64,000 nt of DNA from Erythrophleum ivorense (taxonomy: Eukaryota > Streptophyta > Magnoliopsida > Fabales > Fabaceae): assembly GCA_026724425.1 (NCBI GenBank), contig JAIUCV010000001.1, positions 7,298,556-7,362,555 on the forward strand. The letters are read 5' to 3'. How positions within the stretch are numbered: the stretch's first letter is position 1; each line of letters starts with the position of its first letter. The translations under genes were made by a program, and so were the position numbers. Below the pieces are notes generated by a model. It had not been told where the DNA came from. It searched no databases and worked only from the letters and a program-made list of their open reading frames with translations. Shown in pieces: positions 1 through 12,319 of this stretch.

Positions 1-600
1 ATCTTTTCTAGACACACCCACTATTTTCCCAAGGATAGTTTTAATTTCCCACTTGGAGATTTCGGCTTGCCTATTAGTTTGGGGGTGATAGGCCAAAGCC
101 ATCTTATGTTTCACCCTATACTTCTTAAAAAGGGCCTGAAATTGACTATTGCAAAAAAAGTGATCCTCCGTCATTGATAATGGCTTTTAATGCTCCAAAT
201 TGAGTGAAAATATTCTTCTTCAAGAATTTAAGCACCATTTTTACATCATTGGTAGGACTAGTAACAACTTCCACCTATTTAGATACATAATCCACAGCTA
301 CCAAAATGTATTGATTGCTAAAAGAATTAGGGAAATGACCCATAAAGTCAATACCCTATACATCAAATAATTCCATATCTATCATATTTGTGAGTAGCAT
401 TTCATTCCTCTTTGATATATTTCTTACCTGCTAGCATCGGTTACACTAAAGCATAAAGGCATAAGCATCTTTAAATAAGGTAAGCCAGTAAAAACTACTT
501 TATAAAACCTTAGCAGCTGTCTTCTCTCCTCCAAAATGGCCTCTATGATCCAAAGAGTGACAACTCTACAAAATCTTGTTTTACTTCTAGTATGCACCTC
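1..600 (-). pseudogene. integrase fragment of the Athila-type element
   Basis: Minus-strand translation gives an AYHPQTN-type motif near 75-105 and an IINDGG-type motif near 160-190, the latter holding the second acidic residue of the D-D-E integrase core. Similar motifs appear in the integrase of the element at 30190-50389 (about 38148-38576). The reading frame is broken by stops. The zinc-binding N-terminus would fall at about 430-600 but is poorly preserved. The plus-strand frame at 536-733 is its shadow and is not a gene. Confidence 0.72.
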
Positions 601-779
601 TTACAAATGTGATCAACACATCGTCAAAACAAATATGGCTTATCCTAAAAATAATGTTTTGTATCATGCAAGAACCTCTTCATTAGATATGGTTTCAAAT
701 AAGGGAGAACCACTCTACATACCAGATAATTAACAATATCCACATACTAAGGATCTATAGTGTGCTGAACATTCAATAG

Positions 780-1310
780 TTATTCATTAGGGAATGCCTC
801 TTTAATGTTTTGGTCTAATTCTAGTAGAACTTTAGTATTCAGCTGAGAAAGATGATCAGCCACCTGATTTTTGCACCCTTTTCTATCCACAATCTCTAAA
901 TCAAACTCTTGTAGCAAAAGTACCCATCTAATTAACCTAACTTTAGAGTCTTTCTTATTAACTAGATATTTTAAAGTTAAATAATCGGTGAATATAGTCA
1001 CTTTAGATCTCACAATATACGTCCTAAACTTATCACAAGTAAACACCATGGCTAGCATCTCTTTTTCTATGATGGTGTAGTTCTCTTAAGCTTTATCAAG
1101 GGTTTTGCTGGCATAGTAGATGGTATGGAAAACTTTATCTTTTTATCTAACTTAAGATTGCTCTAACAATGTAATCACTTGCATCACACATGATAATGAA
1201 TGACAAGCTCCAATTAAGCGCAGTCATAATCGGTATAGAAATGAGTCTTCTTTTTAGTTCTTCAAACGCTTGCAAGCAGGCATCACTAGGCTTAAATTCA
1301 ACCTCCTTTT
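780..1310 (-). pseudogene. RNase H fragment of the Athila-type element
   Basis: A 92-residue open stretch (780-1058) matches the RNase H domain of plant Ty3/gypsy polyproteins: a V-x-x-C-D-K-F-R-x-Y helix, then the strand TIFTDYLTLKYL, KDSKVRLIRWVLLLQEFDLEI, and an ending VADHLSQL. The catalytic Asp of the TDY segment is visible. The upstream half (1059-1310) is recognisable but carries stops. It lies between RT (upstream on this strand) and integrase, the usual order. The same domain with similar wording is at 37100-37540 on the other strand. Confidence 0.82.
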
Positions 1311-1329
1311 TGAACAATTTACATAAAAG

Positions 1330-2110
1330 CTAGGTAATTTTGGAGAAATCTTTAATAAAAGGGCAATAAAAATCAGTATGGCCAAGGAAACTCCTCACAT
1401 CCTTAACAAAAGTCAGTGGAGGTAGTTGTTTAATAATGGACACTTTGGCTTTATCTACTTCTAATCCCTTTTTAGATACTCTATGGCCCAGCATAATGCC
1501 TTCTTGCACCATGAACTGACATGTCTCCCAATTGAGCACTAGATTAATTTCTTCACAATGCTACACCACAACAACTAGATTATGGAGATATTCATCAAAT
1601 GAATCACCAAATACTAAAAAATCATCTATGAAAACCTCCATAGTTTGCTTAATCATGTCAAAAAATATAGAGATTATACATCTTTGAAAAGTTGCTGATG
1701 CATTATACAAGTCGAATGGTATCCTTCTAAATGTGAAGGTATCATAGGGGCAAGTGAAAGTCATTTTCTCTTAGTCTTCTGGAGCAATTGCAATTTGGTT
1801 ATACCCTAAATAACAATCTAAAAAGCAGAAAAATTCCTTCTTGGCTAGTCTATCTAGCATCTAATCAATGAAAGGCAATGAAAAATGGTCTTTTTTGGTT
1901 GCAACGTTCAATTTGTGATAATCCATACAGGCCCTCCATCTAGTCACTGTGTAGGTGGGGATTAACTCATTATGGGTATTAGCCACTATAGTCATGCCCC
2001 CTTTCTTAGGAACACATTAGACTGGGCTCACCCAATAGCCATTTGAGATAAGATATATGATGCCCATATCTAGCCATTTAAGAATTTCCTTCTTCATAAC
2101 TTCTTTCATA
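1330..2110 (-). pseudogene. reverse transcriptase fragment of the Athila-type element
   Basis: Two open pieces (1561-1764 and 1330-1539) cover the palm and thumb of a Ty3/gypsy reverse transcriptase. Visible motifs are FRRIPFDLYNASATFQRC, the catalytic FIDDF box (the YVDD equivalent, both Asp kept) and, in the thumb, GHRVSKKGLEVDKAKV and SFLGHTDFYCPFIKDFSKI. The finger region (about 1790-2110) is recognisable but has stops and shifts. The product would have copied the element's RNA into DNA in a cytoplasmic particle; this copy is dead. Confidence 0.87.
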
Positions 2111-2184
2111 TTAGGATTCAACCTTCATTAGTGTTCTATGAAAGGTCGATGGTTGTCTTCCAAAAAGATCTTATGTATGCAAAC

Positions 2185-2478
2185 CTAATAATTGATACCT
2201 TTGATATCTGTTATATTCCTTCCCATCGCCTTCTTATGTTTCTTTAACACCTTTAAGAGCTTCAACTCTTGCTCTATAGATAGATTAGCAATAATGATGG
2301 CCGGTAAAGTACTAGATTCTCCCAAGAAGGCATATTTCAGATAAGCAGGGAGTGCCTTCAACTTTAATTTAAGAGGCTCCATAATAGAGGGTTTTAAGGG
2401 AGGTCTATTAGTTGAGGTCAAGTCAAGAGCTTCAAATTTTACTCTAGATGGAGGAATGACTAAAGTAGCACTCACCAT
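2185..2478 (-). pseudogene. protease-RT linker of the Athila-type polyprotein
   Basis: A 97-residue open frame with residues such as LKLKALPAYLKYAFLGE followed by LPAIIIANLSIEQELKLLKVLKKHKKAMG. This is the conserved segment that precedes reverse transcriptase in Athila/Tat polyproteins. The matching segment in the plus-strand element is at 35930-36240. It has no enzymatic role of its own. The frame is broken on both sides. Confidence 0.75.
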
Positions 2479-2699
2479 AGTTGCACATTCTTTAATTTCC
2501 TCCTTATCTTGTTTGATTCCAAGAGGAGGTACTTAACATTAGCCTTCTATCATAGATTGTTGAGATTCATAGTGAATTAAATGATCAACCATATTTAGAT
2601 AAAAGTAGTGTTTAGGCTTATTTGGCAATTTAAGAGCTTGAAACATGTTAAATGTCACTTGTTCTTCACTAACTCTTATGGTAATATCTCATTTTTTCA

Positions 2700-3120
2700 T
2701 GTCGATATGGGCTTTACCTAGGTCTCCCAAGAATGATGGGAATTTCTTGGTCAGCTTCACAATTGAGAAGAATAAAGTCAGCTAGAAAGATAAATTTATC
2801 AATCTTTACCAAGACATTCTCAACTATTCCCCAAGGATATGCTAAGCTTCTATCAGCAAGCTACAAAGTAACTGTAGTAAGCCTAGCTTCACCCAACTAC
2901 AACTTCTTAAAAATGGATAGTGGCATCAAATTAATGTTAGTACCTAAATCACACAAGGCTCTAACCATGAAAGTTGTTCCAATGTGACATGGAATATTAA
3001 AACTTCTAGGATCACCTTTCTTTTGCAGCAAGTCTTTTATGAAATATGAATTACTCTTCGTCAATACCACCACTTCATGCTCTTAAAATCTTCTCCTTCT
3101 AGATAGTGCATCCTTCATGA
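2700..3120 (-). pseudogene. aspartic protease fragment of the Athila-type element
   Basis: Minus-strand translation at about 2890-3000 gives ALCDLGTNINLMPLSIF, the D-L-G active-site loop of plant Ty3/gypsy proteases, after a conserved FMVRALCDLG lead. The second element in the window has CDLGASMNLMPLSTF at 35410-35460. Stops interrupt the rest. The plus-strand frame at 2733-2987 is a shadow of this domain. Confidence 0.78.
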
Positions 3121-3208
3121 ATTTTGCATATTTAGGCATCTGTTCCAAGGTTTCTAAAAGAGGGATGTTGATATGTAGCTATTTGAAGGTATCTAGGAAC
3201 TTCTTGTA

Positions 3209-3760
3209 CTAAGTATCCTTATTCTGCTTTTTGAATCGTTGAGAAAAGGGTAGTGGAAGAATTTGAGTACTTGTTTGCATTTTCTTTTCTTTACTTCTCT
3301 TTTCTTTCTTTTTCTCATGTTCCTTCTCATCATTTACTATTGGTTTTTCTATACCATCCTCTTTAGAAATAGAGGTCCCTTTATCATCCACCATAATAGG
3401 CTTCATGTTAAGCTTAAAAACATTCGACAAAACTTTACCGCTTCTTAAAGTAATGGCCTTGCATTCATCTTTGTCTTCCCTTCTAGGATTGGGAATTGTG
3501 TCATTAAGAAGATTTCCTCTTGACATAGCATTCATTTAGAAGGCTAGTTGTCCTACTTGCACTTCTCAGTTCTTGATGGTTGTGTCATGCAAAAAGAAAG
3601 TGGCTTTTGTTTTAGCCCTTTGAGCCTCTTGATTAGTTAACATTTTCTTCATCTTAGATTCTTTTACTTTAATGGGGATTTGTCTTAATTGCAACCAAAA
3701 TTTGGGAGGTTGAGCAGGCCTTACAACTAATGAAGAAGCTTGATTCAATTTTGGGCCTTG
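3209..3760 (-). pseudogene. gag-protease spacer region of the Athila-type element
   Basis: Two open stretches, 3209-3535 and 3566-3748. The first is rich in Lys and Glu with a KKKEKRSKEKK run and the lead DECKAITLRSGKVL, the sequence that usually follows the zinc knuckle in Athila-like polyproteins. A similar basic, charged stretch is at 35003-35311 in the other element. It is a low-complexity linker, not a recognised enzyme domain. The plus-strand frame 3263-3448 is its shadow. Confidence 0.68.
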
Positions 3761-3859
3761 ACTCCATGAAAAGTTTGGATGATTCCTCTACTCTAGATTA
3801 TATGTTTGAGAGTAAGGATTATTTTGTTGATTTCGCAGAGCATTATCCATGTAATTAAC

Positions 3860-4790
3860 AAATTCCATCATGTAATGACAATGTTCAAATGAGTGACCTT
3901 CTCCACAATGATTACAGATAGTAGAGGGGGACTATATTGCATGAATTCCCATAGGGTTGGTTTTCTTCATTTGAAACTCCAAGTTGTCAAATCTTCTATT
4001 CATAGCTTCAAGTTGTGCTGCGATGTTATAGATGAGCTAGAGGATTATCCTTTTTTCTGAGATGATCGTCTCCCAGATGCATATTGTATGGTGTTGGAAG
4101 CCATGTCATCATATAGATTGTAGCTCTTATTCACTTTCATCTTCCCAATTCCACCACTAGAAGGATTATCAAGCATTCTTTTTACATATTTATTAAGACC
4201 ATTCTAGAAAGCTTCCATTAGTATATACTTCTTTTGTTCATGGTTAGGACATGTTCTACACAACTCCTTAAATCTCTTCCACACTTTATGAAATAGCTCA
4301 CTAGGTTATTGCTCAAAATTTAAGATTTCTTCTTTCATGGTTGCTCTCTGGCCTTGAGGAATAAATCTTGCCTTGAATCTTGCAATCAAGTCCTCCCATA
4401 TGCTGATAGATTATTCTGGAAAAGAGTTAAGCCATGCTTTAGCTTTATCCTTCAGAGTCGTAGGAAATAACCTTAATCTTAACGCATCTCTGGACATTTC
4501 ATTTTGCTTGAAGGATTCACACACTTCAATAAATTTAGTGAGGTGCACATTGGGGTCCTCATTATAATTGCCACTAAACAATCCATTCATCTACAGCATT
4601 TAAAGCATAACTTGCTTAACCTCAAAGTTTCTATTTTGAATATTTGGTATTCGAATACTGAAGTGATAACTCTATGTCTCATCCAAAGTGTAGAGATCAT
4701 TTTCATCAATGTTAACCATAATGGGTTATAGGTGCATGTCTGGCTTTGGATTGGCTCTTTCAAAGATATTTTCTATTTCCAAAAGGATTT
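3860..4790 (-). pseudogene. gag fragment with zinc knuckle
   Basis: Minus-strand translation shows a retrotransposon gag capsid domain at about 4310-4700: a SGNYNEDPNVHLTKFIEVC segment, then RLRLFPTTLKDKAKAWLNS, then WEDLIARFKARFIPQGQRA. Near 3880-3920 lies a CCHC knuckle C-N-H-C-G-E-G-H-S-F-E-H-C with all four ligands kept. Gag would form the particle shell and bind RNA. Several stops break the frame, and plus-strand frames at 4373-4731 are shadows. Confidence 0.83.
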
Positions 4791-4988
4791 CAAGATCATT
4801 TAGATTCAATCCTTGCATACGTAAGGAGGATACCTACAAAGGAAAATGCCACAAACAAGTATCAAACTAACTACAGAAAATTAAAATGAAAACTAACATA
4901 CTAAAACAAGCTATGATTTTAGATAAAAGCTCAAGCATAATTTACTGACACAAATTTAATGAAAAACCATAAAAATTTCAACTTTCAA

Positions 4989-5005
4989 TCCCTGGCAATG
5001 GCACA
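4989..5005 (-). other. primer binding site, tRNA-Asp type
   Basis: On the minus strand the sequence after the LTR reads TGTGCCATTGCCAGGGA. This matches, with a few changes, the TGGCGCCGTTGCCGGGGA complement of the tRNA-Asp 3' end used by Athila elements. It lies 7 bases from the LTR end. Confidence 0.78.
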
Positions 5006-5012
5006 AAAAACT

Positions 5013-6467
5013 TGTTCGCCAACCGACTTACATGCAAGTCCATGGGCTGTGACAAAGTAGTACAAAAAGATTATTATTCCCATAAAGATTAGAGTTAGAA
5101 TTAGTTAGTCATTAAACTCATGCTTTAAACTAAGTTAAGCAAAACAATTGATTATCAAAATTTAATGTAAAAAGTAAAAATTACTTTGTGAGTAAATTTG
5201 TAAAAGAGGCTAAAAGATCTTTTAACTTCAAGAATGAAAAGGGACCTACAATTATTTCTCCCCCTTTTACTTCATAACACAAGGATAGCCTCCCCTCACA
5301 AAAATGACCAAGAACTATATGTGCTAGCCTAGGCATCAAATAGTACTTGGAAAAGCTTTCTCAAGTCAAGAACAAGTGTTTAATTCAAAATAATTGCTTG
5401 ATCTTTCTTACAATTAATAAAATCTCAATTTTAAGTTCAAACTCTAATGAGACTATGCAAGGTCAATGAGTGTATCTCTACCTTACCAACAAAACCATCC
5501 ATTCAATTCATCAACTTCAAGTTCTTGCACGATTAAACTCAAGTTCTATACTTAAGCTAGCTTTTTCAAACATCACTTAAGTAAACAAAATAACTGATGG
5601 CCAATTAACTAGAAGCATTAAAAATGGAGAAAAATCAACATATATATATAGTTAATCATAAAAGTGGAGAAGAATCAAGTGTCAATCCATAAAAAGGTTC
5701 AAAATAATCCTAGAACAAAGTGTCTAGCTACTTATAAGCAACCACAAGCTAACAAAATATAAGGAAATCAAAGCCATAACAGAATACAAGAGAAGGAGAA
5801 GAAAAGGATAAGGAAAACTAAAGGAAAAAGCTTTGAATCTCTTTAAAACTTCAATCCTTGGCTCCAATCACTTCAAAATTCCCCAAACCCTAGTACACAA
5901 GCTCCCAAGGCAGCCCAAAAGATGAAAGATACCCTATCCAATCCAAAATGAGGGATATTTAGGACCCTAGTATCTATCAAGCCTCAAAATGAAATGTTTT
6001 AGTAAAATGAAGTTTGTTGCGGCTATCATATCCTTCGCCGTGGTGAATTAGTCTTGGTTTGTTCTCCAACTTCTTTTCCAAGTATTGAATGCTGCTAACA
6101 TCTTCATTAGCCACAGTGAAGCATTCTCTGGCTCATTCTATTTTCTCCATGAAAGTATTGGCCATGGCTACATGTTTATTTGGCTGCAGCAAAATATCTT
6201 CTTCTAGTCAAGGCTTTCAACATGCATCTTAGCTTCTAGTGGCTTACTCAAAACATTCCTTGCCATTTACAAAAGTATAAAACTATGAAAGTATCAAAAG
6301 TTAAAATAGGGTTAAAATTGCATAATTAATCTAAAAATGAAATAATTAAGCTTAACTATAAAAAGGCACATTTTTTATTTTGAGTATGATTTATATACAA
6401 AAGTACACCAAAAAATATGCATAACTCAGAAAATGTGCTGAAAATACAAAATTTAGAGAGGTTATCA
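5013..6467 (-). repeat. 5' LTR of the left Athila-type element
   Basis: 1455 bases bounded on the plus strand by TGTTCGCC and TTATCA, so on the minus strand it opens TGATAACCTC and closes GGCGAACA. The outer end abuts sequence of a different LTR at 6468; the inner end abuts the primer site. A CGCAAGT/CCCACAGGGA-like 3' portion resembles other LTRs here. A cluster of degenerate GC-rich palindromes sits at about 6000-6240. Confidence 0.78.
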
Positions 6468-9400
6468 TACACGCAAGTATACATATCACAATAATAATAA
6501 AGTGATGAATAGAGTATCGTTGTCATGAAAATTTGTTACTAGAATAATTGCTAAATATTAAAATTGTGTACCTTAATCTAAATGAAGCTAGCAATAAAAG
6601 TGATATGAAATTAAATTAAGCTAAAGATATAAAAATAAAAAAATAAATGAGCAATAGCATTCTAAATGAAATTAGAAAGTAAAAGGATTTGGGATTATGA
6701 TTCCCTCTAGTATTTCATATGAACTAATTACCTCTCTTCATATTGTTCTTAATGTTATTAATAGCCTAGAACTCTAATTTACTTACAAGCATTTTTTGAA
6801 TTATCTATAAGCATTCCCTAACCAATCCATAATCTCTTATGCAATTGATTTAGAGGGTTAATCAAGAATAGGTCCTAATATGGCAATGTGAGGCAAGTAG
6901 GTATCCTACAAGTGAATCAATTCACTCAACATTGCAAGTTTCATGAATCCACACTACCCAATCTAAGGTCAAGTCCTAAAGTCCCTTTTTCAAGTTCATT
7001 TAGATTACCTAAATCATCTAAATGTTTTCACACACTTAGAAGCATGAAGCACAAAGGTTAATCATACCATTAATTATAAGTTTAGAGTTCATCACAATCC
7101 CAAATTAATAAGTTTAGCTCATAACTACAAGAAATAGCAATATTAAGAACAAAGCATAAATAAAATGGGCAAAGAAATACAAAGAAAAGCAAGGAAAGAA
7201 GAGAAAAATTAATTTAATTAGTGAATCTTCCTTAAATCCAACCTTCTCCTGTAGTAAATGAAGTTCTAAACCTTTCTTTCTCCTCCCTAAAATCTTCAGA
7301 ATGGAAACCTCCCTTAAAGAGATGATAAAACCTTCGTAAAACTCTCAAAAGATGTAGCTAAAAATGGTATGTTTAACATTTTTTTCTAATTGCGCTTGTA
7401 ATATCCGATTTTCGTTAAACGACAGAAATGGATGCGTTTTCAAAGCAAGTCCCCTAAAATAAATTAGTTAAAATTCTAAAAACTTTAAGTAGCATTCTAG
7501 ACTTCTAAAAATAAGAATCTTAGGTTCAGACAAAAAGAAAAATAAAGCTAGAATAAAGAAACAAATTATAATGAAATGTTGACGAAACATAATGGCATTT
7601 TCATAATTTTGAGAAAATTTTGAAATTCTCATAAGAGGACTTTCTAAATGAAAGTTTTGAGTTATTAGGGATTCTCAGAAGCTCTAAAAATCATGAGAAG
7701 CCCTGAGATAGATAAAACCTCACCGGTGGATGTTTTCTAATGTCAGTTTACTTGAGCATTAACGGATTTGTTTAGAAAAGTTTTAGATCCGATTTAAGTG
7801 ATTTCAAAGGTATTTTATTAAATTGGAAACCTAAATTTTATAATGGAAATGACAGTTCTTAAAAAAGAGTTAAAACAAACTGGAAACAAAAATGCCAAGA
7901 CGAAGGGATAAAATTGAAATTTTTGAAAAGTGTTTCTTAAACCCACCTATCTATAGGTCACGCCCCACCTCCTTATTTATTTAGCCACATTTGTTTTTGC
8001 CCTAAACCAAAGGAGAGAGCTAGGTTTGAGGCACACCAAGAGGAGAAGAAAAAAGGAGAAAAACAAGGAAAAAGGTATGGATTTTTTTTATTTTTTATGC
8101 TTTCTCCTTAGCAAACTCTTTCTCTTCCACCTTCCCTTCTTTCCCGTGATTTTATTGAAGTTCTTGGATCTGTTTTGAGGGCAGAATAGAGGTGAAAAAT
8201 TCTGATTTCAGGAGAGGAGGCCAAGAAAAGTGAGAAACAAGCAAGAAAAGTCAAGAACATAAGGTAAATCTCCATTTCATGATAACTACTCCTACTTCCC
8301 TTCTTCTCCTTGGTTTGTCCAACTTAGGGTAGTATTAGAAGGCATGGATTTTGGGTAGAACCAAGGATGAACTTTAGGGAATTGAGTGTGAAGAATAAGA
8401 ATATGCAAAGAGAATTAACAAACAATCATGGAAAATCAAGATAGCAAAGTTAAGGTTTCAAGTGTTTCACCGAAAATTTGATTTGATACAATAGTTCTCT
8501 CCATCTAACCATGTCTAGGTAAAACCTAAGGAGCAAGGAATGATTGAAAGGGAAATGAACTATTAAAATTCTTTGAATCTCATCCCCTCCTCTCCAATAT
8601 CTTAATATGCTAGGTGGATCAAGTGAGCAAGGTAATGCAAGCCACCAAATGGGAACATGAAAGCTTGACAACAAAATGCCTAGTTTTGCTCATTTTGTTA
8701 CCATATGAATGTCAAGTGATGTAATCCTATGATGAAAATATTGTGTAATCATTTGAACATGTGTAATTAATTATATACTTGATGTATGTATGAGTTTTGG
8801 TGCCAATGGAATGATAATGTGCATTTTGGGTAGTGAATGGCAATGTAAAGCATGTGTAGTCTTGTGTATGACATGGGGTGAGAGAGTGAGTTTTTAATTT
8901 ATGGGTTTGTGCACCTTTGAGACAAGTTTAGAAGGCCATTTTGGTGCATTCCCATGTGCTCAAGTAGTCATGGTTACCTTAGAATTCAAAATGGACCATT
9001 TGGACCCTTTTTATGGCACAAAAGTGACCATTTTGCACCCCAATGACCAAATTTGATCAAATGAATGAATTTGCTCATGAAATTTGGCATGCATATAGAT
9101 CTTATCCAGAGTATTTTGGAAAGTCAAAGACCAGATTATTTAGATCTCCATGAAATAAATTATGAATTTCCACATTGGCATTTTTTTGCTGAACTGAAGT
9201 AGGTACTATTCATTTGGTCAGAAACTTGAGCTATGTCATTAGAGGGCAAATCAAGTCCAATGTTTATGAACTTTTACAAGCATAAACTAGACATAATAAT
9301 CTTTCTAAGACCACTGAGATCACTCCAATTGAACCTCTAAGCAGGGAGATATGAATTTTTGAAGTTGGAGGACAGTACTAGTAGTAGTAGTTGACTTTTG

Positions 9401-10403
9401 GTATTATTCTATCAATTTTCGATAGCTAAACGCCTTATTTGTGGTTTGGAATTATTTTTAACATAAATTAGGCATCTATAACTTTCTATAATGGTATAGT
9501 TTATATGATTTTAATTTTTCTAAAATTAGTTATAATTTTTCAAAATTTATATCAGTAACCTAGAATTTTTGGCCAAGGCTGCACCTATGGCTTTTATTTA
9601 TCTAATTCCCATGCATGAGTTCTAGGCCACTTCTTGAGCTTGTTATGAGTTGTAATTGTGTAATTAAATATGAGAATGAGAGGGATGACTCCATATGATC
9701 CACGGGATACCGAATTGAAAATATATCCGTTATGCAATGCAAAAATATTCATTATTTTCAATGTCTTTTTCTTACTTTTTCTAGAAGTGCATGACATAAG
9801 ACATAGAATTAGCATGAGATAAGTTAGAGCATTATGGTGTTATAGTGCTAGCAGTTAAGAGCACCATGGCATGAAATTTTACGCCACAGCTTATTTTGCT
9901 TTTATTTGTTGTTGCATTGCAGCATTTAAATTTGTCGCTACAGCACTACATTTTTTTAGCAACGGTTTTGAGGGCCATCTTTTTCTCCCTTTTTTTCTTC
10001 TTTTTTTTCCCCCCTTTTTTTTCCTTTGTCTTTTCAATCTTTTTTTAGCAAATCTTTTCAACTCTTATTGCTTTATATTCCAAAATTTCTAAACTTGTTT
10101 CTTTATCATTTTAACCCTATAAAAACATAAATTTCATCTAATTATTATTTATAATATACTAACAAAGGTTAAATGATATAACAACCTAAAATTCTAGATA
10201 AAAACACAAAACACAATTTGTCATTAACTAATACAAAAGTTAACTCAAAACTAAAGAAACAAAACCAAAACTTACTAAATATTAGCTTAGCTAAATTTTA
10301 TTAATTTTATATATTAAAAATATAAAATAAAAATTAATATTCATATGATAAGTCTTTTAAAATATTAAAAAAACTATGACAATTTAAGAACTTATTAGTC
10401 GCA
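6468..10403 (-). mobile_element. LTR (family 2, copy a), split by another solo LTR
   Basis: 6468-7396 and 9845-10403 align in order with 29763-30189 plus 50390-51453, so both are copies of one LTR about 1.48-1.49 kb long. Orientation is minus by comparison with related LTRs. This copy lost its extreme left end to the Athila-type insertion ending at 6467. Its right end matches the other copy at ...TCGCA / ...TCACA. No internal coding region belongs to it here, so it may be a solo LTR or part of an element lying to the left. Confidence 0.72.
7397..9844 (+). mobile_element. solo LTR, 2448 bases, gypsy-like
   Basis: Begins TGTAATATCC and ends GGTGTTATA, the termini common in Tekay/Del-type LTRs. 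The flanking pentamers are GCGCT (7392-7396) and GTGCT (9845-9849), a target duplication with one C-to-T change. The host LTR resumes after it, as seen by comparison with 50880-50960. No gag or pol is present, so it is best read as a solo LTR from LTR-LTR recombination. The minus-strand frames at 8450-8674 and 9594-9815 have no coding support. Confidence 0.8.
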
Positions 10404-12060
10404 ATTATATCCTGGAGTATCACAATGCCTCATATATTGCAACTAGATTAAGTTTGTACCTGGTATTATTATATTCTTAGTTTATGCCTCCTTTAAAGCT
10501 ACCTACTATGATATTATCTACCAAATATGTAATTCTTGTAATGACAGTGACTGTGGCCTAACAAAAACTTTCCTTGTTCAGAATTACTTACAACTCAGCT
10601 TAATTAATCCAAGTGGTCATGGTGCTGTGCTCTTTGCTTTCTCTATATCAGAATGTCACCGAAATGGAAAGACGCACGGTGTGTCTTCTGCATGTTTTAT
10701 TCTCTGCTGTTGACAATGAATTAATAGCTGAGGATACACACATACACACACGCTCACACTCACACACTTTTACTTGACTATGAAAGATATTAATTTTGTT
10801 TATGATTTGTTTGGTCTTGTCAGTAAACAGAAGTCCAGCCAAAACAATAATAATAACAACAACAACAGTGAAAAGTAAGAACAAAGATGTTCCCAATCCT
10901 GTGCAAGGGTTGCTGTATATTCTTTGCAATTTGCAAAATCAATTCCCATCCCACCACTATAATTCCACCTATCACAAATGTATGAAGTACCAACGTTTCA
11001 GGAAAGTCGTGTTTCCCATTTTCTATATAGTTGTATAAGATATAATGTAATATTTTAATTAATACTAGCAAGTAAAAATAGGTAAAGTTAAAATATAAAG
11101 TATATCTTCGATCAATTGAACAACTAATCAAAAAATAGGCTAATCTTTTTTTCCACTAGTATCCCCACATTCTTTTAGGTGTTGAACTAATCTCGTTGGA
11201 TGTATTAAGGTTTCCACTTCCCACATTTTTTTAGGTGTTGGATTAACATCCTTGATGTATCAAAGTTGTCTCTTCCCACAAGTGTTATTCTACAGGCTCT
11301 AACCCTTGACATTTGTAGAGTCCCTTAAACTTTAAGCTAAAGCTTGCATATCACCCGAGCCACTCTTTTGTGGATTAAAAAATGAACGTGTTATTTGGTT
11401 AGTTAAGTGAGAATAACAAAATAAAAAGAATAAATTATACTAGCATCCCTTTAAATTCGGTTAAGTTATATTTGATATACCCTTTTTATTTTTAAAATAT
11501 CATCTGGCTTCTTTGACACTTAATATATATGTGTGTGCATGTGAAAAAACCTTCCTTCCAAATTACTTTCTGCAATTATAAGTTAATTTTTTTCATAACA
11601 AGAAACTATGATTTTATTAATTAATATGGCAATAATAGTAGTGCTACCTTGGTGTTAAGCTCCAATATATTGTTAATTTATTCATATTATAGCGATAAAG
11701 ATAGCTAGGTAATTTCATTTTTAGAAAGAATACCTATCGTGCAGAAAAGTTAATTTCTTGACAGAAAATAAATGGAAGCGGCTGAGTGTTTTAACAATAT
11801 ATATCAAATGTCAAAAGAGTCGGATAATAATTTTGAAACAAAAAGAAAGGTATAATTTAGTCATCAAACTTGCCCTTAGTATAATTTACTCAACCAAAAA
11901 ATATATCACAAACTCAAAATTAAGTTCTAAAACTTCTAATAAACTAACCCTGAAACATAACTGATGAAAACTCAATATTTATCATTGACAAATATCACTC
12001 CATAATACTAATAAAATCAAGACTAAGGCGGAGCTAATTTCTTTTGTATACAAAATTTGA
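10404..12060. repeat. duplicated unit 1, left part (block A plus unique sequence)
   Basis: About 10440-11000 (block A) is clearly related to 28150-28640 and 55560-56110 and, in part, to 15590-15750. Shared stretches include CTTCCTTGTTCAGAATTACTTAC, an AAATGGAAAGA-GCA run and TGACAATGAAT. Copies 1 and 5 also share CCCAATCCTGTGCAAG. 11140-11360 has a direct repeat around CCACATTCTTTTAGGTGTTG. 11400-12040 is AT-rich with nothing recognised. No intact gene was found. Confidence 0.7.
10648..10980 (-). pseudogene. possible exon remnant in block A, hydrophobic
   Basis: On the minus strand the three block-A copies share a short reading frame around LAELLFTDKTKQIIN...NIF(H)SQ preceded, in copies 1 and 5, by a hydrophobic stretch rich in Val, Ile, Tyr and Leu. 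In unit 1 it is shifted relative to 55771-56079, where the lead is LLHRIGSILLFTVYCYYYF. The frame is not kept after SQ, so this may be only a shared non-coding block. If coding, it would be a membrane segment near a C-terminus. I do not recognise it. Confidence 0.2.
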
Positions 12061-12122
12061 AGAAGCTAATTGGAGAGATATAAATAAATACTAATACTTA
12101 CTCATGATCTGAACCAGAAGTA

Positions 12123-12266
12123 AGCTCTCAATTTTTTTCAAAAGCTTCTCAAGTTTCATAAATGGCCTCCATACTGGGGGCAAAGGCCCACAATATTGGA
12201 AGCCTTTGATGAGACTTGGAAACCTATACCAATTCAATGATTCATATCTGATAAAGGTTTTGAGTG
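12123..12266 (-). ncRNA. candidate microRNA precursor foldback, copy A
   Basis: Minus-strand foldback related to copies at 16812-16942 and 52808-52936. Core stem is about 12146-12223. One arm reads GGTTTCCAAGTCTCATC then AGGCTTCCAATATTGTGG; the other is GCCTCC-type and more diverged, with a larger loop (GGGGGCAAAGGCCC on the plus strand). Outer pairing involves CTCTCAA and TTTTGAG near 12125 and 12258. It lies about 55 bases downstream of a TATA box. No match to a remembered plant miRNA family. Pairing was judged by eye, and expression is unknown. Confidence 0.42.
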
Positions 12267-12319
12267 TTGATATATCTCATTGCCTTGTGTGACTTACGAG
12301 AAACCAAGACTACAAGGGG

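Larger units (their letters stand above)
1..6467 (-). mobile_element. Athila-type Ty3/gypsy retrotransposon, left part outside window
   Basis: Decayed LTR retrotransposon read on the minus strand. From its 5' end (high coordinates) come a 1.45-kb LTR, a tRNA-Asp primer site, gag with a zinc knuckle, an aspartic protease, reverse transcriptase, RNase H and integrase. The integrase, any env-like region and the 3' LTR continue left of base 1. Protein order, protease-RT-RH-integrase, places it in Ty3/gypsy; primer type and similarity to the complete element at 30190-50389 suggest the Athila group. Stops and frameshifts interrupt every domain, so it cannot move by itself. It lies at the left end of another LTR that resumes at 6468. 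The left target duplication is outside the window, so TACAC at 6468-6472 cannot be tested as its partner. Confidence 0.88.
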